From Bacillota bacterium (GTDB taxonomy: Bacteria > Bacillota > Clostridia > Oscillospirales > Acutalibacteraceae), in NCBI GenBank assembly GCA_023391275.1, contig JAEWBE010000058.1, positions 1 through 64,000 of the forward strand: a stretch of 64,000 nucleotides of DNA, in the 5' to 3' direction. Each line of letters opens with the position of its first letter. Within the stretch, counting starts at the first letter, position 1. Position numbers and translations under genes: made by a program. This document shows, in pieces, positions 51,432 through 59,938 of this stretch. The notes under the pieces are model-generated. The model saw only the letters and a list, made by a program, of their open reading frames with translations. It had not been told where the DNA came from and searched no databases.

Positions 51432-52196
51432 TTAATCTTTTACAATATCAAGACAGACCTGCATTGTTCTGTTAGAACGTTCTCTCTGAACAATTCCAAG
51501 TTCCAGTAAACGGTATTTCGCTGCCTCGCTGGAAACATTAAATGTCTTTGAAACCTTTATTGCATAAGTTGCGTCCCGAAATAATTTATCCTGCGGTGGT
51601 AAACTTTCAACAAGTTTAAGCACCATGCTTTTGGGCATAAGCAAAGCAGAAGACAGCCGATTAGCCTGCCATTCCATTCGATCTTTATCTGTCCATTGCT
51701 CCACCGGTTTTCGGTTTTCTCTCTGAATATCGGTTCGACATTGAATCATTGGTGTTTCGCCTCGGTCAAAAAAAGAGAACTGATTAGGGTCGTATCCAAA
51801 ATATCTTGAATGGAAAATATCATGTCCACCCTCGTGGCCCATGGTAAAACGGTATCGATGTTCCTGTCCTTCTTCCAACAGCAACGAATCAATGATTACC
51901 GTCCTGGCCTTAGCACTTGCATACTCGGCACAATGTTTGCTTGGATTATATACCGGTATCTTATTGGTATCATTAAATACCGTCATTCCAAGATAGACGC
52001 CACAATGAGACAGGTACTGGAAATCCTGAGTCATGCCAAGATAACGCTCTACAAAACCATCAATGTCAATTTCCATCGGTACTTCCATTGCTTTGGGGCA
52101 AAAGTCACGAATCAGTTCTTCTCCAATTACATCTATCTCTTGCTTATTTAAAATGGGGACTCCGTTACGTTTGACACGAAATCTGGGATTATACAT
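51432..52196 (-). CDS. ImmA/IrrE-type metalloprotease
   Basis: A 254-residue protein with the zinc peptidase motif HEGGH (HExxH) in RFTMGHEGGHDIFHSRYFG. It matches ImmA/IrrE-type proteins, which cut XRE repressors and so induce a mobile element, as in ICEBs1. A C-terminal winged-like segment (LFRDATYAIKVSKTFNVSSEAAKYRLLELG) follows. It lies 7 nt after the repressor gene on the same strand, consistent with a repressor/antirepressor pair. Confidence 0.9.
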   Translation of the reverse strand: MYNPRFRVKRNGVPILNKQEIDVIGEELIRDFCPKAMEVPMEIDIDGFVERYLGMTQDFQYLSHCGVYLGMTVFNDTNKIPVYNPSKHCAEYASAKARTVIIDSLLLEEGQEHRYRFTMGHEGGHDIFHSRYFGYDPNQFSFFDRGETPMIQCRTDIQRENRKPVEQWTDKDRMEWQANRLSSALLMPKSMVLKLVESLPPQDKLFRDATYAIKVSKTFNVSSEAAKYRLLELGIVQRERSNRTMQVCLDIVKD

Positions 52197-52203
52197 AGGC
52201 CAG

Positions 52204-52578
52204 TTACCTCTTCTTCTTTTTCAAATCCGCTATAAATTTCTGCCATTCATCTTCACCGGCATCTAGATCACGCGCGGTACGAAGCGCTGCGCTAACATAG
52301 TCGCGCTCCATGATGTATTCCGGCAGATCAGGAGCAACGGAGTTTCTCTTTTTCCCGGCTAGATCAAGCATGATAGCTTTTTCTTCTTCACTTAGGATTA
52401 AGATGTTTGCCACTAAATCCAGCTTATCCATATCAAACGGATTTCGCCGGTCTTTTTCAACATCACTTAAATACGGTGCTGAAATATCTAGCAGTTCAGC
52501 CATTTTCCTTAAAGTAATCTCTTTTTCTTCCCGCTTTTGTGCAATGAACTCGCCGAAGTTAGAATACTCTTTTTTCAT
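52204..52578 (-). CDS. XRE-family repressor
   Basis: A 124-residue HTH_XRE protein: FGEFIAQKREEKEITLRKMAELLDISAPYLSDVEKDRRNP is the full five-helix HTH. The C-terminal part is helical and charged. Likely keeps the element quiet and is the target of the adjacent ImmA-type protease. ATG at 52578 follows AAGGTG by 8 nt. Confidence 0.9.
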   Translation of the reverse strand: MKKEYSNFGEFIAQKREEKEITLRKMAELLDISAPYLSDVEKDRRNPFDMDKLDLVANILILSEEEKAIMLDLAGKKRNSVAPDLPEYIMERDYVSAALRTARDLDAGEDEWQKFIADLKKKKR

Positions 52579-52652
52579 TTTCACACACCTTTTCTTTAAC
52601 CTTACCTGCAGATGGTTATGCTTTACACGTTAGCAAAACAGCTTACTATGTA

Positions 52653-52680
52653 ATTATAATAAACTCGTCAAAATATTCAA
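52653..52680 (-). promoter_or_regulatory. Predicted promoter of the XRE-ImmA operon
   Basis: On the minus strand TTGAAT (52675-52680) and TATAAT (52653-52658) with a 16-bp spacer, about 75 nt before the repressor gene. Confidence 0.65.
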
Positions 52681-53149
52681 CGCACAATGTTTGGTTATGA
52701 AATTGGATGGGCTTGGTATCGTTCAAAGCAATATTACTTTTCCTCCTATTTTACTATCAATGTCTCGGCCTCTCTTCGGTTGATTCCAGGAAAGTTGTGC
52801 TTATGTTTTTTATTCACGTTTATATTTTTCAGTTGGATTTGAATGGTATACATTGGAAAAATCCGAATTCTGAAAGATTCACAATCTATGGTAAAGAATA
52901 CGTGACCACCGAAGGAATGGAGCATTGACGAGGGGGCAAATGACTATGGAGACGACATTGCAAATCACTTTACAAAATAGCTAGACATAATGCGGATATT
53001 CCATCAGTTCTTGTTGTAATTGGTCGGGTGTGGGAATATAATTAGACTAAAAAGAATTACTTGGAGTTATCACATGTCCGCTTGAGCGAGATATTATGCT
53101 GAGGTTCTTTGAACAGATCTGTAACCTTAAGAATTGGAGATATTATATT
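52681..53149. other. Intergenic stretch without a supported gene
   Basis: Between the XRE promoter and hsdM. A 73-codon frame (52707-52928) has hydrophobic start and a plain end, no ribosome site and no family, so I do not call it. Part of it may be a remnant of a host gene interrupted by the mobile element, but no direct repeat matching the recombinase end could be found by eye. The hsdM promoter is listed separately. Confidence 0.5.
53014..53042 (+). promoter_or_regulatory. Predicted hsd operon promoter
   Basis: TTGTAA (53014-53019) and TATAAT (53037-53042), 17-bp spacer, about 108 nt upstream of hsdM. Confidence 0.65.
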
Positions 53150-55252
53150 ATGGCTGACAATAAAGTAATTGACGCAATGTGGGATGATTCCCCAATCGAT
53201 GTATCGACTGAGGTAAACTTTATCTGGTCTATAGCAAACAAGCTGCGCGGTCCGTACCAGAGCGATAAATATAAGGATGTCATCATTCCGATGACTATCA
53301 TCCGTCGTTTTGAATGCGCTCTTGCGTCCACCAAAAAGGCGGTTGTTGACCAATTCAATGCAAACCCAAGCTACCCGGCAAAGGCGATGTATCGCATCTC
53401 CGGCTTTCAGTTTTACAATACCAGCGGTTATGACCTTGCGGAGCTGGTGAACGATGCCGACCACATTGCCACCAATTTCAAAAGCTATATTCAGAACTTT
53501 TCACCCAATGTGCAGGAAATTCTTCTGTCTGCGGAAAAAGGTCTGGATTTCTATAAGCAAATCGACAAGATGGATAAAAACAACCGTCTGCTCAGTGTCG
53601 TCAAGGCATTTTCGGAGCTTGACCTCGATCCGCGCACCATTGACAATGTGAAGATGGGATATATTTTCGAAGAGCTTATCCGTAAGTTCTCTGAAAATGC
53701 CGAGGCTGGCGACCACTACACCGGAAGGGATATTATCAAGACGATGGTCAACATTCTGTTAGCGGAAGGCTGCGACGATATCTTTGACGACGGCAAGGTT
53801 ATCACCATATTGGATCAAGCCTGTGGCACGGGTGGTATGCTTTCCACGGGCTATAACTTTATCAAGCGCTATAACCCTTCTGCCGATGTCCGGCTCTTTG
53901 GGCAGGAAATCAACCCGGAGTCCTATGCGATGTGCCTTTCCGAAATGCTCATCAAAGGTCAGAACTCCGAGAACATTTGTTATCAGGACACAATGAAAGC
54001 CGACTGCTTCAAAGAGACAGCAATGCGATTTGTTCTTGAAAATCCACCGTTTGGTACAGCTTGGGGTGGTAAGGATGCAGCCGAGGGTGTCGAAACGGCG
54101 GTAAACGACGAATTCAAGAAAGGCTATAACGGACGCTGGGGCGCGGGGCTTCCCGGTTCTGGCGATATGCAGATGCTGTTCTTGCAGTCGGCAATCGACA
54201 AAATGGACAAGCATAACGGACGTGCCGCCATCATTCAAAACGGTAGTCCGCTATTTTCCGGCGGCACAGCCTCAGGTGAGAGCCAGATTCGCCGCTGGAT
54301 GCTGCAAAGCGACTTGATCGAAGCGATTATTGCGCTGCCGACCGACCTTTTCTATAACACCGGCATCGCTACATATATTTGGGTGTTATCAAAAAATAAA
54401 AGTGCCGAGCGTAAGGGTAAAATCCAGTTGATTGACGCTTCCGGTATTTATCATAAACTCCGCAAAGCTCTGGGCAACAAGAAAAATGAGATTGCCCCGG
54501 AAGACCGCTCTGCCATCACACGGCTGTATGCGGACTTCAAAGAAAACGAACTGTGCAAAATCTATGATAATGAAGAGTTCATATACCGTGAATATACGGT
54601 GATGCAGCCGCTTCAGCGCAGCTATGCCATCACCGATGAGCGCATCCAGCAGATGCTCTCAAAAGGAGCTTTAAACTCTCTTTATGATGAAATTAGTTTC
54701 AATGATTTGGAACTTCTTACCGAACGTACTGGTAATGAAGAAAAACAATTCAATAAATTTTTTATTGGAAAACCTATTTATGATGCAGTTCTCACAGACC
54801 TGAATGGTGCCGTTTCAGATGATGTCTATCCATCCCAGCAGGCATTTCTGCCTGTGCTGACAAAGGTGCTCGCTTGTGCAACCACAGACAAAAAGCTGAT
54901 TGAGAAAATCGCCGACGGATTGTCCATCATGGATAAAAATGCGGAAATACAGCGTGACAAGAATGGAAATATACTCTACGACAAGGAAACCAGAGATACT
55001 GAAATCGTGAAATATGAGGAGGACATCGACACCTATATGGCGCGAGAAGTCCTGCCACATATCCCCGATGCGAAAGCATTCTTTGAGGAAGATTTAAGCA
55101 AAAAAAAGCCGGTCATCAAGACCGGCGCGGAGATTCCGTTCACCCGCTATTTCTATAAATATCAGCAGCCTACTCCCAGTGAAGAGCTGGAGGAACGCTT
55201 TACTACGCTTGAACAATCGGTCAATGAGCGCGTAGCAAAGCTGTTCGATTAA
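53150..55252 (+). CDS. hsdM: Type I restriction-modification DNA methyltransferase subunit
   Basis: A 700-residue HsdM. The helical N-terminal domain is FIWSIANKLRGPYQSDKYKDVIIPMTIIRRFE, and the N6-adenine methyltransferase domain has SAM motif DQACGTGGMLSTG (about 222-234) and catalytic NPPFGTAW (about 298). It makes M2S1 with HsdS for methylation and M2S1R2 with HsdR for restriction. I use the ATG at 53150 because GGAG lies 10 nt upstream; a frame to 53096 would start MLRFFEQ without a ribosome site. HsdS follows 12 nt later. Confidence 0.95.
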   Translation: MADNKVIDAMWDDSPIDVSTEVNFIWSIANKLRGPYQSDKYKDVIIPMTIIRRFECALASTKKAVVDQFNANPSYPAKAMYRISGFQFYNTSGYDLAELVNDADHIATNFKSYIQNFSPNVQEILLSAEKGLDFYKQIDKMDKNNRLLSVVKAFSELDLDPRTIDNVKMGYIFEELIRKFSENAEAGDHYTGRDIIKTMVNILLAEGCDDIFDDGKVITILDQACGTGGMLSTGYNFIKRYNPSADVRLFGQEINPESYAMCLSEMLIKGQNSENICYQDTMKADCFKETAMRFVLENPPFGTAWGGKDAAEGVETAVNDEFKKGYNGRWGAGLPGSGDMQMLFLQSAIDKMDKHNGRAAIIQNGSPLFSGGTASGESQIRRWMLQSDLIEAIIALPTDLFYNTGIATYIWVLSKNKSAERKGKIQLIDASGIYHKLRKALGNKKNEIAPEDRSAITRLYADFKENELCKIYDNEEFIYREYTVMQPLQRSYAITDERIQQMLSKGALNSLYDEISFNDLELLTERTGNEEKQFNKFFIGKPIYDAVLTDLNGAVSDDVYPSQQAFLPVLTKVLACATTDKKLIEKIADGLSIMDKNAEIQRDKNGNILYDKETRDTEIVKYEEDIDTYMAREVLPHIPDAKAFFEEDLSKKKPVIKTGAEIPFTRYFYKYQQPTPSEELEERFTTLEQSVNERVAKLFD

Positions 55253-55264
55253 GGCGGTGATAAT

Positions 55265-56572
55265 ATGAGAGAGATGAAAGATAGTGGGATTGAATGGATT
55301 GGGAAAATTCCAGAAAATTGGACAATTAAAAGATTGTGCTATCTTATCGACCAATATAAAGCCGGTCCCTTTGGAAGCGCATTAATCATGGACAAACTAA
55401 TGGATGAAGGACAAATCCTTGTTTATACACCTGAAGTTATTGCTGAGAATAACACCGATTTGCCAAATAATAAGTATTTACAGGAAGAACGAAAAAAAGA
55501 AATGCAACAGTTTTTCGTTCAACCGGGCGATATTATTTTCCCTATCGTTGGTTCGTTGGGAAGAGCTATGCTTATTAAGGGTGAACACCCGGTAGGCATC
55601 ATTAATCAGCGATTGGCAAAGTTTCGCATTTCTTCAGTAGATTTGACCTATCATTACTTTCTCTGGTTGTTTGCCAGAAGCAGTTTTTACTCGACATATA
55701 TCGAGCTAACTTGCAGAGGCTCGATAATTGTTAATCTGACAAAAGCAATACTGCATGATATGCCAGTTTTAATTCCGCCTGCACCAGAGCAAGAAATTAT
55801 TGCCACCTTCCTCGATGCCAAATGCGCCGAAATCGACAGTCTTACCGCCGATATCCAATCACAGATTGACACTTTAGAGGAATACAAGCGATCGGTCATC
55901 ACCGAAACAGTCACAAAAGGTTTGAACCCGGATGCTGAGATGAAGAACAGTGGAATCCCGTGGTGCCCGTCTATTCCTTTCCATTGGGCTGTGACTAATC
56001 CAAAAGCTCTGTTTTACCTGAGAAATCAACGTGCAATGGATGGAGATCGCCAGCTAACAGCGAGTCAGAAACTCGGAATTGTTTTTCAAGATGAGTTTAT
56101 GGAGATGGAAAATCAAAAGGTTGTGACTGTGGAAAAAGACTTCAGTATATTGAAACACGTTGAACCAAATGATTTTGTCATCAGTATGAGAAGTTTTCAG
56201 GGCGGTCTTGAGTATAGTGAACAGCGCGGCTGTATCAGTTCGGCTTATGTTATGTTGATACCCAACAAGGACAAGGTTTATCCACCATTCTTCCGTTGGT
56301 TTTTCAAGTCAAGCAAATATATAAACGCCCTCCAAAGCACAACAAATCTTGTGCGCGACGGACAAGCGTTGAGGTATGCTAATTTTGTAAAGGTTCCATT
56401 ATTTATAATTCCCACAGATGAGCAAAAACAAATTGCTGAATATCTGAATGAAAAGTGCAATCAGATTGATGCTGTGCTTGAAGCAAAGCGCGAACAGCTC
56501 ACAACCCTTGAGGAGTACAAGAAGTCTCTTATCTATGAATATGTCACAGGCAAAAAGGAGGTCGTAGTCTGA
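55265..56572 (+). CDS. hsdS: Type I restriction-modification specificity subunit
   Basis: A 435-residue HsdS with two target-recognition domains. Each is introduced by the MKDSG-IEW-IGKIPENW type segment (residues 4-18; again MKNSGIPWCPSIPFHW about 225) and followed by a conserved helix (TLEEYKRSVITETVTKGL about 200-217; TLEEYKKSLIYEYVTGKKEV at the end). The repeated pattern allows the two halves to swap. It determines the bipartite target. The stop overlaps the ATG of the next gene by one base (TGATG). Confidence 0.94.
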   Translation: MREMKDSGIEWIGKIPENWTIKRLCYLIDQYKAGPFGSALIMDKLMDEGQILVYTPEVIAENNTDLPNNKYLQEERKKEMQQFFVQPGDIIFPIVGSLGRAMLIKGEHPVGIINQRLAKFRISSVDLTYHYFLWLFARSSFYSTYIELTCRGSIIVNLTKAILHDMPVLIPPAPEQEIIATFLDAKCAEIDSLTADIQSQIDTLEEYKRSVITETVTKGLNPDAEMKNSGIPWCPSIPFHWAVTNPKALFYLRNQRAMDGDRQLTASQKLGIVFQDEFMEMENQKVVTVEKDFSILKHVEPNDFVISMRSFQGGLEYSEQRGCISSAYVMLIPNKDKVYPPFFRWFFKSSKYINALQSTTNLVRDGQALRYANFVKVPLFIIPTDEQKQIAEYLNEKCNQIDAVLEAKREQLTTLEEYKKSLIYEYVTGKKEVVV

Positions 56573-56961
56573 TGAAAATAGAATATGCACACTCCGCAAT
56601 AGGCTTGGAACCGGATATGATAATCTCCTCTTCCGACTTCTTGAAGGTGTTTGATGACGAAACAGAATACAATTTTCTCCGCTTTTCTGTGGATGCATTC
56701 ACTGCTGGGCATGGGTTTGAAAACCAGTTCGCTATGCAACATTATCGCGCAGCAAAAGGCTGGCTTAAGAAAAGCAGTAGCGTTCTGTTTGTTGTCAAAG
56801 AAAGAGATATCAGCCCAATCAGATACATCAGGTGGTGCGAAATTTATGTTATAACCGATGGAAAAATGATGAATGTCATCACAAGCGAAGACGGTGCTCA
56901 TCTTGATGTGAATATAAAAAGAGATAATGCTACTTCCAATGAGAGGGGGGTCGTTTCATAA
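56572..56961 (+). CDS. Unknown protein between hsdS and hsdR
   Basis: A 129-residue protein with no recognised family (IEYAHSAIGLEPDMIISSSD, VDAFTAGHGFENQFAMQHYR, WCEIYVITDGKMMNVI). Compact alpha/beta, no signal or membrane part. It is translationally coupled to both neighbours: starts in the hsdS stop and its own TAA overlaps the apparent hsdR start. Such placement implies it works with the restriction complex, for example as a regulator or anti-restriction safety factor. Confidence 0.6.
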   Translation: MKIEYAHSAIGLEPDMIISSSDFLKVFDDETEYNFLRFSVDAFTAGHGFENQFAMQHYRAAKGWLKKSSSVLFVVKERDISPIRYIRWCEIYVITDGKMMNVITSEDGAHLDVNIKRDNATSNERGVVS

Positions 56962-59927
56962 ACAATATATTATCCGAAAAAGAATACCAGCATTTCATCA
57001 CGGAACGGCTGGAGCATGATAACGGTTATGTCGTGCGCAAAGGCACCTCCTACGACCGCTTGTTTTCCATTGACCGTGAACTACTGTTCAAATTTCTGAA
57101 CAACACGCAAGGCACAACTATGGCGGCTCTGCGAAAGATATATAAGGATGACTTGGAGGAAACCCTTGTCAGCTTTATCAATGCCGAGGCAACAAAAGCT
57201 CGCGGCAACCTTTTGGATATTCTAAAACACGGGGTTGAGATTTCCAGTATGAAGCTGGAGCTGATGTATACTAAACCGGCTACCACCTTTAACAAAGAAC
57301 TGCTCGCAAACTACGAAAAGAACATCTTCTCCGTCATGGAGGAGGTCTGGGCAAGCGACAAGGAACGGGTCGATTTGGTCATCTTCCTAAACGGCCTTGC
57401 CATCATGTCTTTTGAGCTGAAATGCAATGCCGCTGGGCAGTCCTATCAGGACGCCATCTATCAGTACCGCATGGAGCGCAATCCGAAGACGCGCCTGTTC
57501 CTATTTAAGGCGGGCTGCCTTGTAAACTTTGCGATGGATCTCGAAGAGGTCTATATGACCACGAAGCTGTCCGGCGACTCTACCTTCTTTCTGCCGTTCA
57601 ATATCGGTAACGGAAAAGGCGTCAACGCCGGAGCGGGTAATCCCACCTTCAAGGACAAATACAGTGTGTCTTATATGTGGGAGGATATTCTCACAAAGGA
57701 TACCGTGCTCAACCTCATCAGCAAGTTCATTTTTGTGGAAACAAAAGAAAATGAGGATGAGCTGACTGGCAAAATCAAAAAGTCGGAAAGCGTCATCTTC
57801 CCACGCTATCATCAGCTGGATGTTATCCGCAAACTGCTAGGCGATGTCCGTGAAAACAGAACCGCGCAGAATTATCTGATTCAGCACAGCGCCGGTTCCG
57901 GCAAAACTAACTCCATCGCTTGGCTGGCGCACCGGCTCACTTCACTGCACGATACCGACGATAAAATCATCTTTGATAATGTGGTTATCATCACCGACCG
58001 AGTGGTTGTAGACCGTCAGCTTCAAAAAGCGATTATGGGCATGGAGCACAAGACAGGCCTGATTCGCGTGATGGACGATAAGTGCAACTCCGCCGACCTT
58101 GCGATTGCCCTCAAGGGCAACACAAAAATCATAGCAACTACGATTCAAAAATTCCCGTATATCGTTGACAGCGTCGCCGGACTGAAAACAAAACACTTCG
58201 CTGTTATTATCGATGAAGCACATTCCTCCACTGCCGGAAAGGATATGGCAGCTGTCACGCAGTCCTTGGGTGCTGGCGAACAGGACTATAACGATGTACA
58301 GGACATCATTTCCGACGAGATTGCCCGTAACGGCAAGCAAGCCAATGTGTCAATATTTGCGTTTACCGCGACACCGAAGCCGACCACGCTCCAGCTTTTC
58401 GGACTGTTGAATACCAAAGGACAGCGTGAAGCGTTCCACGTATACTCCATGAAGCAAGCCATTGAAGAAGGCTTTATTCTGGATGTGCTGCAAAACTACA
58501 CGACCTATGATACCTTCTATCAAATAAATAAAGAAATTCAAGATGACCCTCGCTGCAAAACTTCTGACGCAAAGCGTCAGATTGCCCGCTTTGTGGAACT
58601 GCATGAAACGAACATCTCACAGCGCATAGAGGTTATTGTGGAGCATTTCCGCACTTCGGTTATGACGGAACTGGGTGGCATGGCAAAAGCGATGGTCATT
58701 ACAGCTTCCCGTCAGGGCGCTGTCAAATACCGCCAGGCGTTTGAGGACTATATCACAAAAAAAGGCTACAAGGATATTCACGCTCTGGTGGCTTTCTCCG
58801 GCAAGGTGAAACTGCCAGGGGACGAAACCACCGAATATACCGAAGCCTCTATGAACGGCTTTTCTGAGGAACAACTCACAAAAGAGTTTGACAAAGATGA
58901 TTATCAAGTTCTGCTGGTGGCAAATAAGTATCAGACGGGATTTGACCAGCCCAAACTGTGTGCCATGTATATTATGAAAAAGCTGAAGGGCGTTACAGCC
59001 GTGCAGACGCTGTCCCGATTGAACCGCATTTTCCCGCCATTCGAGAAACGTACATTCGTACTTGACTTTGTAAATGATTATGCGGATATTACTGCTGCCT
59101 TCGCACCGTTCTACACAACAACACTGTTATCCAACTCGGTAACGCCAACGGCGATTTACGACCTTGAGGCAAAGATTGATGCCTACACCGTTCTCGACCC
59201 AGACGATATTGAGAAGGCAAACGACCTAATATACAGTAACAACATTACCTCGAAGGACAAGCAAAAACTGACCTTCTATTTCAAGAAGGCGAAAAATCTG
59301 ATTGAAAACTACGATGTTACAAAGCAGCAGGAGATTGTAGCCTTAATGCGCCATTTCGTTCGGTTTTACCAATTCCTGCTTCAAGTCTCCTGCTTTGAAG
59401 ATGTTGACCTGCATAAGAAGTACAATTTCATTACTTATTTGCTTTCCTATATCAACATCAAACATCCGGGCGGTGGATATAATCTTGATGGCAAAATCAA
59501 GGCTACGAATTTCGTCCAGAAAAAGGAGGAGGAACATAAGAAATCCGAACTTGTTGCTCAGCCCGTTATGAAACTGCCGACCGCAGAGAGTTTTGGATTG
59601 ACCGAGGCAAAAGAGGAACGACTTTCACAGATAATCGCCGAAATCAACAGCCGCACGGGAAAAGCCTATGACAATGATGTTGCGGTAAAAGCAATGCTGC
59701 AAATCCGGGACCTACTGCTAAAATCGGACAAGCTGAAAACCAGCGCTCGGAACAACACCGTCAAGGATTTTGAGTTTTCCTATTTTGACGATATCGACGA
59801 TGCCCTCATTGAGGGGCTTTCGCAGAATCAGGACTTTTTCTCGATGCTTTTGAGCAACGAGGAAATAAAGCGGCAGGTGCTTGGCATCTTCACCGATGAA
59901 ATATACGCAAGCCTGCGTAAAGCATAA
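56958..59927 (+). CDS. hsdR: Type I restriction subunit R with an apparent ATA start
   Basis: A 989-residue HsdR. Reading back from the conserved region gives NNILSEKEYQHFITERLEHD before VVRKGTSYDRLF, preceded by ATA at 56958-56960, GAGGGGGG 7 nt upstream, and no standard in-frame start between that and GTG at 57033. The related pattern MNNILSEKEYQ suggests the normal start was ATG here. The nuclease domain has ERVDLVIFLNGLAIMSFELKC (PD-ELK); the helicase has P-loop AGSGKTN (about 311), IDEAHSS (about 419) and FTATPKP. The GTG at 57033 has no ribosome site and would remove 25 residues. It translocates DNA and cuts unmodified DNA. Confidence 0.9.
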   Translation: MNNILSEKEYQHFITERLEHDNGYVVRKGTSYDRLFSIDRELLFKFLNNTQGTTMAALRKIYKDDLEETLVSFINAEATKARGNLLDILKHGVEISSMKLELMYTKPATTFNKELLANYEKNIFSVMEEVWASDKERVDLVIFLNGLAIMSFELKCNAAGQSYQDAIYQYRMERNPKTRLFLFKAGCLVNFAMDLEEVYMTTKLSGDSTFFLPFNIGNGKGVNAGAGNPTFKDKYSVSYMWEDILTKDTVLNLISKFIFVETKENEDELTGKIKKSESVIFPRYHQLDVIRKLLGDVRENRTAQNYLIQHSAGSGKTNSIAWLAHRLTSLHDTDDKIIFDNVVIITDRVVVDRQLQKAIMGMEHKTGLIRVMDDKCNSADLAIALKGNTKIIATTIQKFPYIVDSVAGLKTKHFAVIIDEAHSSTAGKDMAAVTQSLGAGEQDYNDVQDIISDEIARNGKQANVSIFAFTATPKPTTLQLFGLLNTKGQREAFHVYSMKQAIEEGFILDVLQNYTTYDTFYQINKEIQDDPRCKTSDAKRQIARFVELHETNISQRIEVIVEHFRTSVMTELGGMAKAMVITASRQGAVKYRQAFEDYITKKGYKDIHALVAFSGKVKLPGDETTEYTEASMNGFSEEQLTKEFDKDDYQVLLVANKYQTGFDQPKLCAMYIMKKLKGVTAVQTLSRLNRIFPPFEKRTFVLDFVNDYADITAAFAPFYTTTLLSNSVTPTAIYDLEAKIDAYTVLDPDDIEKANDLIYSNNITSKDKQKLTFYFKKAKNLIENYDVTKQQEIVALMRHFVRFYQFLLQVSCFEDVDLHKKYNFITYLLSYINIKHPGGGYNLDGKIKATNFVQKKEEEHKKSELVAQPVMKLPTAESFGLTEAKEERLSQIIAEINSRTGKAYDNDVAVKAMLQIRDLLLKSDKLKTSARNNTVKDFEFSYFDDIDDALIEGLSQNQDFFSMLLSNEEIKRQVLGIFTDEIYASLRKA

Positions 59928-59938
59928 GGAGGGGTATC

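Noticed and set aside
52707..52928. 73-codon reading frame with hydrophobic start in the gap before hsdM
   Set aside because: No ribosome site, no family, and composition like intergenic DNA; treated as unsupported.
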